Source of the DNA: Shewanella sp.
Lineage (GTDB): Bacteria > Pseudomonadota > Gammaproteobacteria > Enterobacterales > Shewanellaceae
Length of the DNA: 64,000 bases
Direction of reading: 5' to 3'
Assembly (NCBI RefSeq): GCF_013214165.1
Contig: NZ_JABSSM010000001.1
Coordinates: 83,018-147,017 of the forward strand
Shown: positions 26,902 to 35,126 of the stretch, piece by piece
Position numbering within the stretch: the stretch's first letter is position 1
How the letters are laid out: the number at the start of each line of letters is the position of its first letter
Notes under the pieces: model-generated
What the model was told of the DNA's origin: nothing
The model's input: only the letters and a program-made list of their open reading frames with translations
Databases searched by the model: none
Program-made: the position numbers and the translations under genes

Positions 26902-27372
26902 TTAATCTTGTAATGCATAGAGCACATCGAAGGCAAATTGATCCCAGCCTTCTGCGCTGAAAGCGATATCCCTGACGGCACGAACCTGACTGACGGCATG
27001 TAACGGCGCTGCGCCATTTTCCATCAAGTAATAAGCCATGATTAACGCCGTTCTGTCTTTTCCAGAACGGCAATGGATCAATACCGGCATATTGTTTGCC
27101 TCGCATTGACGAATGAAGGCTAGTGCCTTAGGTAGTTGCTCCACACACAGAGCTAAATCTTCTTCTTTTGGAGGTATGTTACTTGAAAATGGAATACAGG
27201 CATAAGATAAGTCAGCATCGATAAACGCCTGGGGTTCGCATGCTTCACCACCATTGACCGACAGCACAGCGCCGATACCCGCACGCTTTATGTCCTTTAA
27301 ATCCCACGCTTCCTTGTTTGGCCCACTACGTCCAGCAATTTTGTCTTCAACTAACCAAAAAAGATGCTGCAT
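26902..27372 (-). CDS. Dual-specificity/tyrosine phosphatase-like protein
   Basis: 156 residues with the cysteine-phosphatase P-loop IHCRSGKDRTAL (C101-x5-R107) and a typical upstream general-acid region (CIPFSSNIPPKEEDL). The N-terminus FWLVEDKIAGRSGPN resembles that of atypical dual-specificity phosphatases. KDR within the P-loop also occurs in lipid/inositol phosphatases, so the substrate could be a protein or a phosphoinositide-like molecule. No partner kinase lies next to it. The ATG at 27372 was preferred to an in-frame GTG at 27384; neither has a strong ribosome binding site. Confidence 0.8.
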   Translation of the reverse strand: MQHLFWLVEDKIAGRSGPNKEAWDLKDIKRAGIGAVLSVNGGEACEPQAFIDADLSYACIPFSSNIPPKEEDLALCVEQLPKALAFIRQCEANNMPVLIHCRSGKDRTALIMAYYLMENGAAPLHAVSQVRAVRDIAFSAEGWDQFAFDVLYALQD

Positions 27373-27474
27373 ACCTTTTACCACTCTTAATTACATTGAA
27401 ATACAAGGGCACTTAATACTGATAGTTCATCACAGTAACCAGCCCCGTCAAACATAAAACTTATTAACCAGCCA

Positions 27475-28779
27475 TTAACTCGGCGAGTTTTTCGTCCAGA
27501 ATTCAGTATTCGCTTTAGGCAATTTTTTACGTTTTTTCTTACCCATTCCCTCTGGGGCTGCCATAGATTTAATCTCTCTTGAGGGACAATCCAAGGGCGC
27601 CTCATCATCGGCTTCGAAACCTTCAACTTGTTCACGCTCTAAGCTGATTTTATTTTTCTTCTCTATGAGCTTAAAATGCTGATATTCATCGTGAGAGATG
27701 AGTGATAGCGCCAGTCCAGCTTCACCTGCACGACCGCTGCGGCCAATACGGTGCATATAGTCGACTGGGCTTCTTGGCAGCTCATAGTTAATCACCACAG
27801 GTAACTTTTCTATATCGATACCACGGGCCGCGATATCGGTCGCGATTAACACATGGATCTCACCATTTTTAAACGCCTCGAGTACCTTAGTTCTCGCACC
27901 TTGTGATTTATCACTGTGAAATATTTGCGCCGCAATCCCAGCCTTAGCCAACTTCTGCTCGAGTCGATTACAGGTATTTTTCGCACTGGCAAACACTAAC
28001 ACCTGACGCCAGTCATTCTCTTTAATCAGGTGTGCCAGCAGGGCTGTCTTACGATTACGGTTAACCGTATAGACCTGTTGTTTAAGTGTAGTTTTCTCTT
28101 CGCTCTGAAGTTGAATTTCGACTGGAGTCGATAATAAACGGTCGGTAAGAGTCTTGACTTCTTCTGGGAATGTGGCTGAAAAAAGCAAGGTCTGCTTGTG
28201 TTTAGGCAACAAGGACAGAACTTGATTTAACTCTTCGGTGAATCCGAGACTCAACATGCGATCCGCTTCATCAAGCACTAATGTTTTCACATCATCAAGC
28301 TTAATGGCGTTACTCGAAATAAGATCGAGTAATCGTCCAGGAGTCGCCACGAGAACATCGGCGCCCCCTCTCATGGCTAACATTTGGGTATTAGCCGACA
28401 CACCACCAAATACTGCCTCGATTTTCAATCTAGGCTTAATCAATTGTCCGTAGCTCTTAAAGCTCTCAGCCACCTGTTGAGCAAGTTCTCGGGTCGGGAC
28501 TAAAACTAGTCCACTGACCTGATTTCCTTTAGAAACCTTAGCGCTACTCTTGGCTAGTTTCTGCAGCATAGGTAAAGCAAAAGCTGCTGTTTTACCTGAG
28601 CCTGTAATAGCCCCTGCCAATAGATCTCTACCCGATAAAACGGCCGGAATCGTTTTCCCTTGGACTAAGGTGGGATTAAGATACTCGAGTAAGGTTAAAC
28701 GTTTTAGCAGTTCAGGGATTAACCCAAGTTGTTCGAATGTCGTGTCAGATATTGCTTGTGAAGAGTCTACTTGGGTCAT
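27475..28779 (-). CDS. DEAD-box ATP-dependent RNA helicase, RhlE-like
   Basis: 434 residues. Motifs in order: Q motif (FEQLGL ... PTLVQ, Gln40), motif I AITGSGKT (GSGKT 60-64), Ia PTRELA, Ib TPGRLLDL, II LDEADRML (DEAD 170-173), III SATFPEE (201-203), IV VLVFASAKNTCNRL, V ATDIAARGIDI and VI HRIGRSGRAGE. The tail is lysine-rich (GKKKRKKLPKANTEFW), a likely RNA-binding extension. It unwinds RNA duplexes in ribosome assembly or mRNA decay; the general layout is closest to RhlE-type enzymes. It is a monocistronic minus-strand gene. Confidence 0.92.
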   Translation of the reverse strand: MTQVDSSQAISDTTFEQLGLIPELLKRLTLLEYLNPTLVQGKTIPAVLSGRDLLAGAITGSGKTAAFALPMLQKLAKSSAKVSKGNQVSGLVLVPTRELAQQVAESFKSYGQLIKPRLKIEAVFGGVSANTQMLAMRGGADVLVATPGRLLDLISSNAIKLDDVKTLVLDEADRMLSLGFTEELNQVLSLLPKHKQTLLFSATFPEEVKTLTDRLLSTPVEIQLQSEEKTTLKQQVYTVNRNRKTALLAHLIKENDWRQVLVFASAKNTCNRLEQKLAKAGIAAQIFHSDKSQGARTKVLEAFKNGEIHVLIATDIAARGIDIEKLPVVINYELPRSPVDYMHRIGRSGRAGEAGLALSLISHDEYQHFKLIEKKNKISLEREQVEGFEADDEAPLDCPSREIKSMAAPEGMGKKKRKKLPKANTEFWTKNSPS

Positions 28780-28951
28780 AACGTTGGAAAGATCCGTTAG
28801 AAATAATTCTAGTATTAAATATGGCCCATATTCTACGCTAGATCAGCAGGGAAAGCTTTTATTTTGATTTTACCATTGGGGCCCTTTGCCTCAAAACCCT
28901 ATGAGACCATCCTGTGCAGCAGAGATCTCAACACGTTAATCATTCAATGAG

Positions 28952-29500
28952 CTAAAAGCCGCTACAGTTTTCCAATTTGAGCAGAGATTTTTTCATCTCG
29001 AGACCATAAGCATAACCGGTTAAACTGCCATTTTTGCCTATCACTCTATGGCATGGAATGATGATGGCAATGGCGTTAGCGCCATTCGCCGCCCCCACGG
29101 CTCTCACGGCCTTAGGTCTGTTTATCTTGTTGGCAATATCGGCATAACAAGAGGTCGTGCCGTATTCCAGCGCTAACAAGGCTTGCCACACGGCAGTTTG
29201 AAACTCGGTTCCCTTTGGCGCTAAAGGAACCGAAAAGTGTTGTCGCTGACCGGCGAAGTATTCTTCTAACTCCTTTTCAGTCTGCATTAAATAGCTAAAC
29301 GCTTGTTGGTTTAGCGCTGTCTGCTCACTCATCTCCTGTTTAGCATCAGCTAAGCTCAGATGTGATAAACCAAATTGATTGGCCTTAATGTAGATCTCGC
29401 CCACCTGGGTCGTCACGGTTTTAGCCATGCAGGTATCTGGGGGAGTTGGCGAGTCTTTATCGATAGAGACAAATTCGGGGCTGATTGTTGATTGCTTCAT
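28952..29500 (-). CDS. ogt: Methylated-DNA-protein-cysteine methyltransferase (Ogt type)
   Basis: 182 residues. It irreversibly moves alkyl groups from O6-alkylguanine or O4-alkylthymine to its active cysteine, Cys150 in IIPCHRVIG. Preceding family blocks are KGTEFQTAVWQALLALEYGTTSCYADIA (helix-turn-helix) and RPKAVRAVGAANGANA (arginine finger and Asn hinge); GSLTGYAYGLEMKKSLLKLE follows. The start at 29500 overlaps the TGA of the Ada-AlkA fusion gene (ATGA), so the two repair proteins are translationally coupled. Two in-frame ATG/GTG-type starts further upstream are possible but lack binding sites. Confidence 0.93.
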   Translation of the reverse strand: MKQSTISPEFVSIDKDSPTPPDTCMAKTVTTQVGEIYIKANQFGLSHLSLADAKQEMSEQTALNQQAFSYLMQTEKELEEYFAGQRQHFSVPLAPKGTEFQTAVWQALLALEYGTTSCYADIANKINRPKAVRAVGAANGANAIAIIIPCHRVIGKNGSLTGYAYGLEMKKSLLKLENCSGF

Positions 29501-31026
29501 GCTAAATTCCATAATTGAAACGTTAAGTAGCTGCCCCAAGGCGAGGCTTGCTCGGTGAGCCTGCTGGTTAGCTCACGGTAATCGACCTGGGATAAGGTCT
29601 TGGTTGGCTTATCGTGGGCGACAGGCTCTACGCCTTGTTGATACAGAGCCAATACTTTTTTCTTAACCACCAGATCTGAGCACAATAATATATCAGGCTC
29701 ACTTAGGCCACGCATCTTGGCATATGCAAGCGTCCAGGGGCCGATACCTTTGATAGATAACCAGGAGTCGACAGAGCCGTTGGGATGCTCACTGACAAAT
29801 AAACCCAGCGCTTTTAGGGCCGCTTTCCTCGCTGCCGGCATTTTAAGCTCATCGAGAGACGCTGCAGCAATGGCTTCAGGCGTAGGAAAAAGTACCACTT
29901 GCTTGCCAGAAATCGTGACATTCTCGCCATAGGCTTTGACCAGGGTATTTAACAGTGCAGTCGCTTGAATGATGCTCACCTGCTGACCCAGTACAGCACG
30001 GCAACCCGCTTCAAAAACGGACCAGGTACCCGGTAACCTTAGCCCTTGGATCATATCTTGGGTCATGATGCCTGTCGACGCTAAAACGGTTTCAATCTTT
30101 TCCATGTCTGCATCCAAGTCTAGCAACCTACGGATCTGCATGGTGATATCTTTTAAACTGGCAAGATGGTCACTCGAAGTCAGATAGATATTTACTTTAA
30201 ATCTATTTTTTTCTGCTTGATGACTTGCCTCGAAATATCCTCTCGCTTCACCAAACTGAAAACATCTTCCATAACCTTCTCCATCGAGTTCCCACTCCAT
30301 TTTGTCAACCATACGCAGCCGATAAAATGCCATCTGACGAGTCCAATTCAATGGCGGCCTATAAGCGAAAAACAGAGATAGCATCACACCATCAGTTATC
30401 GGATCCATTTTATCGGTCCCCTTGCCACTTTTAGCGCTTTTCGGCGTCGTTTTTCTAAGAGCAGTAGGCGTGAGCTTTAACGTCTGTTTAAATGATTCAT
30501 TGAATCGCCTGACACTATTAAATCCTGCTGCAAACGCAATTTGAGTGACGGTTAAATTTGTCTGATGTAGAAGCTGTTTGGCGAACATTAAATCACGAAA
30601 TTGGGCGTACTTTTTAGGCGACGTACCGAAGTTGTCGCTAAAAAGCTGCCTGAGATAACGGCTAGAAATACCCAACCTATCCGAAAGAGCCTCAATGTCT
30701 ATGCCATCGCTTCCTGAAAGCACGCCCCCCTCTATCAAGGTCAATGCCCGCTCTAATGTCGTTCGAGTCCCTTTCCAGGCACTGGAATTAGGGGCGCTGT
30801 CGGGCCGACAACGAAGACACGGTCTTAGCCCGGCACTGGACGCACTCACCGCTGAATCAAAATAACGAACGTTCTCCTCCTTCGGAGCGACTGCTGGACA
30901 GATTGGCCGACAAAAAATACCGGTTGTGAGTACCCCGATAAAAAATTTGCCATCGAAACGTGGATCACGGGATAACCTGGCTTTTCTACAAGACTCGTTG
31001 GATAACTTAGGCAAAACGTTCGACAT
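29497..31026 (-). CDS. Ada-type regulator fused to AlkA DNA-3-methyladenine glycosylase
   Basis: About 509 residues in three parts. First is an Ada-type zinc/methyl-acceptor domain with all four cysteines (Cys39 and Cys43 in GIFCRPICPA, Cys70 and Cys73 in LRPCLRCRPD). Second is an AraC-type helix-turn-helix (about 95-190, IEALSDRLGISSRYLRQLF and VTQIAFAAGFNSVRRFNESF). Third is an AlkA glycosylase (about 210-505) with the HhH-GPD region LSIKGIGPWTLAYAKMRG and the catalytic-Asp region CSDLVVKK. It should sense methyl phosphotriesters, activate transcription and excise alkylated bases. The ATG at 31026 starts the usual N-terminus; a GTG at 31080 is in frame. ogt follows by ATGA overlap. Confidence 0.9.
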   Translation of the reverse strand: MSNVLPKLSNESCRKARLSRDPRFDGKFFIGVLTTGIFCRPICPAVAPKEENVRYFDSAVSASSAGLRPCLRCRPDSAPNSSAWKGTRTTLERALTLIEGGVLSGSDGIDIEALSDRLGISSRYLRQLFSDNFGTSPKKYAQFRDLMFAKQLLHQTNLTVTQIAFAAGFNSVRRFNESFKQTLKLTPTALRKTTPKSAKSGKGTDKMDPITDGVMLSLFFAYRPPLNWTRQMAFYRLRMVDKMEWELDGEGYGRCFQFGEARGYFEASHQAEKNRFKVNIYLTSSDHLASLKDITMQIRRLLDLDADMEKIETVLASTGIMTQDMIQGLRLPGTWSVFEAGCRAVLGQQVSIIQATALLNTLVKAYGENVTISGKQVVLFPTPEAIAAASLDELKMPAARKAALKALGLFVSEHPNGSVDSWLSIKGIGPWTLAYAKMRGLSEPDILLCSDLVVKKKVLALYQQGVEPVAHDKPTKTLSQVDYRELTSRLTEQASPWGSYLTFQLWNLA

Positions 31027-31189
31027 ATTGGTGCTAACTATAAGAGAAAATCCTAAAGGCACTTTACTGAATAAACGCACTACGAACTAGCGGAAAACGG
31101 AACTGAATACAAAAAAGGCAAAGTTAAGTCAAGGTGACCGATTTACGATATGCTAGCGGCAGAGATAATTCATTATGATTGAGTAACCA

Positions 31190-33019
31190 ATGTTTAAACG
31201 ATTCGAGTCATGGGTTGACCCCCTCCCCGCAGCGGAGCCAGAACAACCTCCTCAGGGGATATATGCTTTTTGCCGTCATTACACTAAGGGATTCGAACGC
31301 CCGCTAATATTAATGTCCATCCTTACCGCCATACTCGCCATATTAGAAGTTTCATTATTCGGCTTCATGGGTCAGCTTGTGGACTTATTGATAGCCAATG
31401 ACCCTGATACCCTGTTTGAGAAGGAAGGCCTCAAGCTGATCGGGATGACAGTATTAGTCTTGGTGGTGATCCCCTCGTTAGTCTTGTTACATGCACTGAT
31501 AGTGTATCAAGGACTCCTTGGTAACTACCCCATGTCCATTCGGTGGTTAGCCCACCGATATTTACTGAAACAGAGTGTGTCTTTTTATCAAAATGATTTT
31601 GCGGGCCGTATCGCCACCAAGGTGATGCAAACGTCGTTAGCCGTCAGAGAGACCGTCACTAAACTATTGGATGTTCTGGTGTACATCTTAGTTTATTTCA
31701 CCTCTATGTTGGTTATGATAGCCAATGCAGATCTACGCTTGATGCTGCCTATGTTGATCTGGTTAGGCCTGTATATCGGCCTACAGTTGCGGTTTTTACC
31801 TAGATTGAAGCAAGTATCAACCGAGCAGGCCGATGCGCGTTCAAATATGACAGGCCGCATCGTCGACAGCTATACCAATATCACCACAGTGAAGCTGTTT
31901 TCCCACACCCAGAAAGAAGCCGAATACGCCAAAGGCAGCATGCAGACGTTTCTCAATACCGTGTATCGACAGATGCGACTCGTCACAGGTATCAATGTCA
32001 GTGTGCAGATCATCAACTACCTACTCGCATTTGCCATCGCAGCCGTGTCAATCTGGTTATGGACGACGAGTGCCATCACAGTCGGCGCCATTGCCATCGC
32101 CATCAGTCTGGCCTTAAGGTTGAATGGCATGTCACAATGGATCATGTGGGAAATAAGTTCCTTGTTCGAAAATATAGGCACTGTCGCCGACGGTATGAAT
32201 ACCTTGTCTAAGCCGACTGAGATTCAAGATATAAAGGACGCACCAAAGATCACGGTCGAAAAAGGCGCCATCGACTTCACCCAAGTCAGCTTTCATTATG
32301 GTGAGAATAGCGGTGTGATCGAAAAACTGAACCTCAAGATAAAAGCGGGTGAGAAAGTGGGTCTAGTCGGTCGCTCTGGCGCTGGAAAATCGACATTAGT
32401 CAACCTGCTAATGCGCTTCTACGATGTAGAAAAAGGCACTATCGAAATCGACAAACAGAACATCAAACATGTTCAACAAGACTCTCTACGAGCCAACATA
32501 GGCATGGTGACGCAAGATACGTCATTGCTACACAGATCGATTCGCGAAAATATTCTCTATGGCAAGCCCGAAGCCAGCGAAGAGGAGCTAATGAGTGCAA
32601 TTAAGAGTGCACAAGCCTATGACTTCATCCAAACCTTGACGGACGCCGAAGGGAATCGAGGCCTAGATGCTCAAGTGGGTGAACGAGGTGTCAAACTCTC
32701 TGGCGGTCAGAGACAACGTATCGCCATTGCACGAGTGCTTCTCAAAAATGCCCCTATCTTGCTACTGGATGAGGCGACATCGGCACTGGACTCGGAAGTA
32801 GAAGCCGCGATACAAGAAAGCTTATACCAGCTAATGCAAGGCAAGACAGTAATAGCGATTGCTCACAGACTCTCCACCATAGCGGCCATGGATAGATTAA
32901 TAGTCTTAGATGAAGGCAAGGTTGTTGAAGAAGGTACCCATCAGGAATTGATAAACGATGGCGGTATATATGCTCAACTATGGGCACACCAGACTGGAGG
33001 CTTCCTAGGGATAGATTAA
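31190..33019 (+). CDS. ABC exporter half-transporter (fused permease-ATPase)
   Basis: 609 residues: six-helix ABC transmembrane domain (about 40-330) and a nucleotide-binding domain (about 350-600) with Walker A GRSGAGKST, signature KLSGGQRQRIAIARV, Walker B ILLLDEATSALD and H-loop IAIAHRLSTIAA. It works as a homodimer in the inner membrane. The general type is that of MsbA/multidrug-like or peptide exporters; the substrate is not readable. It is a single plus-strand gene followed by a terminator at 33068. The 17-base sequence TAGATTAATCGGTATCG is repeated directly at and after its stop codon. Confidence 0.9.
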   Translation: MFKRFESWVDPLPAAEPEQPPQGIYAFCRHYTKGFERPLILMSILTAILAILEVSLFGFMGQLVDLLIANDPDTLFEKEGLKLIGMTVLVLVVIPSLVLLHALIVYQGLLGNYPMSIRWLAHRYLLKQSVSFYQNDFAGRIATKVMQTSLAVRETVTKLLDVLVYILVYFTSMLVMIANADLRLMLPMLIWLGLYIGLQLRFLPRLKQVSTEQADARSNMTGRIVDSYTNITTVKLFSHTQKEAEYAKGSMQTFLNTVYRQMRLVTGINVSVQIINYLLAFAIAAVSIWLWTTSAITVGAIAIAISLALRLNGMSQWIMWEISSLFENIGTVADGMNTLSKPTEIQDIKDAPKITVEKGAIDFTQVSFHYGENSGVIEKLNLKIKAGEKVGLVGRSGAGKSTLVNLLMRFYDVEKGTIEIDKQNIKHVQQDSLRANIGMVTQDTSLLHRSIRENILYGKPEASEEELMSAIKSAQAYDFIQTLTDAEGNRGLDAQVGERGVKLSGGQRQRIAIARVLLKNAPILLLDEATSALDSEVEAAIQESLYQLMQGKTVIAIAHRLSTIAAMDRLIVLDEGKVVEEGTHQELINDGGIYAQLWAHQTGGFLGID

Positions 33020-33067
33020 TCGGTATCGCCTAGGTCTAGATTAATCGGTATCGATAGTAACAAGATG

Positions 33068-33093
33068 AAGCCATCATTCAGATGGCTTTTTTT
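33068..33093 (+). terminator. Rho-independent terminator after the ABC exporter
   Basis: 8-bp stem AAGCCATC / GATGGCTT, 5-base loop, then five further T residues on the plus strand, 49 bases past the stop codon. Confidence 0.88.
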
Positions 33094-33191
33094 ATGCTTT
33101 GGATTCGGGAATAACCATTTCCTCATCAATGCGCCTTGAATTGAAAAAACTGAGAGTCTCTGAACTGACCAGATACTGATATGGAATGATA

Positions 33192-33209
33192 TTATACCGA
33201 TTGGTATAA
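33192..33209. repeat. Palindrome TTATACC-GATT-GGTATAA, copy 1
   Basis: Perfect 7-bp inverted repeat around GATT in the spacer between the ABC exporter terminator and the tRNA operon terminator. A near-identical copy lies at 41494-41511. The rest of 33094-33305 shows no gene. Confidence 0.7.
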
Positions 33210-33305
33210 AAGAAATTCGCGCCTGTGATGTACAGATATCGAGTTAGTGGGAAATTGCAATGCATGGGAAGATAATGGGTGCGGATAAAGCCACGAAGAT
33301 CAGAT

Positions 33306-33331
33306 ACAAAAAAACCACCTTTCGGTGGTTT
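33306..33331 (-). terminator. Rho-independent terminator of the tRNA-Ala/Glu operon
   Basis: 8-bp stem AAACCACC / GGTGGTTT with a 4-base loop, followed on the minus strand by a T-run. It is 43 bases beyond the last tRNA-Ala. Confidence 0.9.
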
Positions 33332-33373
33332 AGGTGTCTACTCTATCCTATTCAGATAGGAGTAAGTTAGATA

Positions 33374-33449
33374 TGGTGGAGCCTAGCGGGATCGAACCGC
33401 TGACCTCAACACTGCCAGTGTTGCGCTCTCCCAGCTGAGCTAAGGCCCC
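33374..33449 (-). tRNA. tRNA-Ala (GGC), last gene of the operon
   Basis: 76 bases including encoded CCA. The acceptor strands GGGGCCT/AGGCTCC, D arm AGCTCAGCTGGGAGAGC, anticodon loop CTGGCAG (anticodon GGC) and T arm GGTTCGATCCC fold normally. It is identical in sequence to the copy at 34941-35016, which opens the operon. Confidence 0.96.
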
Positions 33450-33488
33450 ATTTCATGCACTGGAAATAAGCATGAAACTGGTAAATAG

Positions 33489-33564
33489 TGGTATCCCCTA
33501 GGGGATTCGAACCCCTGTTACCGCCGTGAAAGGGCGGTGTCCTAGGCCTCTAGACGAAGGGGAC
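33489..33564 (-). tRNA. tRNA-Glu (TTC), copy 1
   Basis: 76 bases with encoded CCA. Anticodon loop CTTTCAC gives TTC; the T arm contains GGTTCGAATCC. It differs from the other Glu copies at a few paired positions (acceptor stem GTCCCCT and anticodon stem CCGCC instead of TCGCC), which keep pairing. Probably functional. Confidence 0.95.
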
Positions 33565-33700
33565 CCGGACTTACTTATTTAGACTCTAGTAAAAAAGAGC
33601 TTATAGGCTAGTACTCAAAGGCGTGAGTAAAAGCGGTACATTGCGACTCAAACTGAGTCTTTCACATTCAACCGAAGTAATTATCAGTTAAATAAGAATT

Positions 33701-33776
33701 TGGTATCCCCAAGGGGATTCGAACCCCTGTTATCGCCGTGAAAGGGCGATGTCCTAGGCCTCTAGACGATGGGGAC
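33701..33776 (-). tRNA. tRNA-Glu (TTC), copy 2
   Basis: 76 bases with encoded CCA, anticodon TTC, intact cloverleaf. Same sequence as copies 3, 4 and 5 by eye. It lies just downstream of disrupted copy 33842-33948 in the transcript. Confidence 0.96.
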
Positions 33777-33841
33777 CCGGACATTCATTCTTTAAACTCT
33801 ACAAATAAAGAGTTGTCTATTAGCTCAAATCCGAAGGCTAT

Positions 33842-33948
33842 GGATTCGAACCCCACTCTCAATTAAGAGAGGCGCCGTGCTCTTTATCTCATATAAAAAG
33901 AGGTAAGAGCGCGGTGTCCTAGTCTTGTTCCCTCTAGACGAAGGGGAC
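33842..33948 (-). pseudogene. Disrupted tRNA-Glu, copy A
   Basis: The 5' end (GTCCCCTTCGTCTAGAGG, then a D-arm-like CTAGGACACCGC) and the T-arm core GGTTCGAATCC match tRNA-Glu. The D loop carries an extra GAACAAGA-type insert, the anticodon stem-loop is replaced by unrelated sequence of about 50 bases (around 33855-33912), and the acceptor 3' strand and CCA are lost. It cannot fold as a tRNA. It is read as a decayed or recombined gene copy and is very similar to the one at 34242-34347. Confidence 0.75.
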
Positions 33949-34098
33949 CCTGGACTTACTTGTTTAGACTCGAGTAAAAAAGAGCTTATAGGCCAGTACT
34001 CAAAGGCGTGAGTAAAAGCGGTACATTGCGATTCACTTGCTCGTTAGAGTGTGAATCTTTCACATCTAACCGAAATATTTATCAGTTAGAAATAAATT

Positions 34099-34174
34099 TG
34101 GTATCCCCAAGGGGATTCGAACCCCTGTTATCGCCGTGAAAGGGCGATGTCCTAGGCCTCTAGACGATGGGGAC
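34099..34174 (-). tRNA. tRNA-Glu (TTC), copy 3
   Basis: 76 bases with encoded CCA, anticodon loop CTTTCAC, intact arms. It sits between the two disrupted Glu copies within a repeated unit of about 0.4 kb. Confidence 0.96.
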
Positions 34175-34241
34175 CCTGGACATTCATTGTTTAAACTCTA
34201 CAAATAAAGAGTTGTCTATAAGCTCAATTCCGAAGGCTATG

Positions 34242-34347
34242 GATTCGAACCTCACTCTCATTTAAGAGAGTACCGTGCTTTTCGTCTCATTATAAAAAGA
34301 GCTAAGCGCGCGGTGTCCTAGTCTTGTTCCCTCTAGACGAAGGGGAC
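34242..34347 (-). pseudogene. Disrupted tRNA-Glu, copy B
   Basis: Same architecture as the disrupted copy at 33842-33948: tRNA-Glu-like 5' acceptor/D region at the right end, a foreign middle replacing the anticodon arm, a recognisable T-arm sequence (GGATTCGAAC on the plus strand, 34241-34250) and no 3' acceptor strand. The two copies differ by scattered substitutions, so the duplication is not very recent or only one has been under drift. Confidence 0.72.
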
Positions 34348-34484
34348 CCTGGACTTACTTGTTTAGACTCTAGTAAAAAGAGCTTATAGGCCAGCACTCA
34401 AAGGCGTGAGTAAAAGCGGTACATTGCGACTCAAACTGAGTCTTTCACATTCAACCGAAGTAATTATCAGTTAAATAAGAATAT

Positions 34485-34560
34485 TGGTATCCCCAAGGGG
34501 ATTCGAACCCCTGTTATCGCCGTGAAAGGGCGATGTCCTAGGCCTCTAGACGATGGGGAC
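34485..34560 (-). tRNA. tRNA-Glu (TTC), copy 4
   Basis: 76 bases with encoded CCA, anticodon TTC, intact cloverleaf, same sequence as neighbouring copies. Confidence 0.96.
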
Positions 34561-34714
34561 CCTGGACATTTATTGTTTAGACTCTATAAAATTAAAGAGC
34601 TTATAGGCCAGTACTCAAAGGCGTGAGTAAAAGCGGAACATTGCGATTCACTTTCTCGTTAGAGAGTGAGTCTTTTCACATCTAACCGACTTTACATCAG
34701 TTAAAAATAAAATT

Positions 34715-34790
34715 TGGTATCCCCAAGGGGATTCGAACCCCTGTTATCGCCGTGAAAGGGCGATGTCCTAGGCCTCTAGACGATGGGGAC
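34715..34790 (-). tRNA. tRNA-Glu (TTC), copy 5
   Basis: 76 bases with encoded CCA, anticodon TTC. It is the first Glu gene after the leading tRNA-Ala. The 150-base spacer to that tRNA-Ala holds a further faint T-arm remnant (GGATTCAAAC at 34856-34865) in the same context as the two disrupted copies. Confidence 0.96.
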
Positions 34791-34940
34791 CCGGACATTC
34801 ATTGTTTAAACTCTACAAATAAAGAGTTGTCTATAAGCTCAAATCCGAAGGATAAGGATTCAAACTTGACCTACTCACTCCCACAAGACGCTAGGGTAGG
34901 TTCTTATTGTTTAGACTCTATTAAGAAGAGTGATGTTAGA

Positions 34941-35016
34941 TGGTGGAGCCTAGCGGGATCGAACCGCTGACCTCAACACTGCCAGTGTTGCGCTCTCCCA
35001 GCTGAGCTAAGGCCCC
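34941..35016 (-). tRNA. tRNA-Ala (GGC), first gene of the operon
   Basis: 76 bases with encoded CCA, anticodon loop CTGGCAG, intact cloverleaf. It lies about 67 bases after the predicted transcription start. Confidence 0.96.
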
Positions 35017-35089
35017 TCACTAACAATAAAACTACACTTCTGAGCACGCTACTAAGCTTTTGCTTCGTTGTGTCTCAAGTGCGTGGCGC

Positions 35090-35118
35090 ATTCTATGCAG
35101 CACACCCAAAAGTGTCAA
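35090..35118 (-). promoter_or_regulatory. Sigma-70 promoter of the tRNA-Ala/Glu operon
   Basis: TTGACA (35118-35113), a 17-base spacer and TAGAAT (35095-35090) on the minus strand, followed by a GC-rich discriminator (GCGCCACGC), as expected for stringently controlled stable-RNA promoters. It starts only nine bases past the gltX stop codon. Confidence 0.88.
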
Positions 35119-35126
35119 CTCGTTTT

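Larger units (their letters stand above)
33565..34714. repeat. Reiterated spacer blocks of the tRNA-Glu array
   Basis: The spacers are made of two alternating blocks. Block A, about 130 bases and ending CAGTTAAATAAGAA, contains TCAAAGGCGTGAGTAAAAGC and occurs at about 33565-33700, 33955-34098, 34350-34484 and 34565-34714. Block B, about 65 bases with AATAAAGAGTTGTCTAT, occurs at about 33782-33848, 34182-34248 and 34797-34865. The Glu genes at 33701, 34099 and 34485 are spaced 398 and 386 bases apart, so the array grew by tandem duplication of a Glu + B + disrupted Glu + A unit. Confidence 0.8.

Noticed and set aside
33842..34347. Intron-containing tRNA-Glu genes
   Set aside because: The middle does not restore an anticodon arm when removed, and the 3' acceptor strand with CCA is missing, so disrupted copies are more likely than introns.
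34752..34970. 72-codon frame across tRNA-Glu copy 5 and the following spacer
   Set aside because: It runs through tRNA sequence and repeats; not a protein gene.
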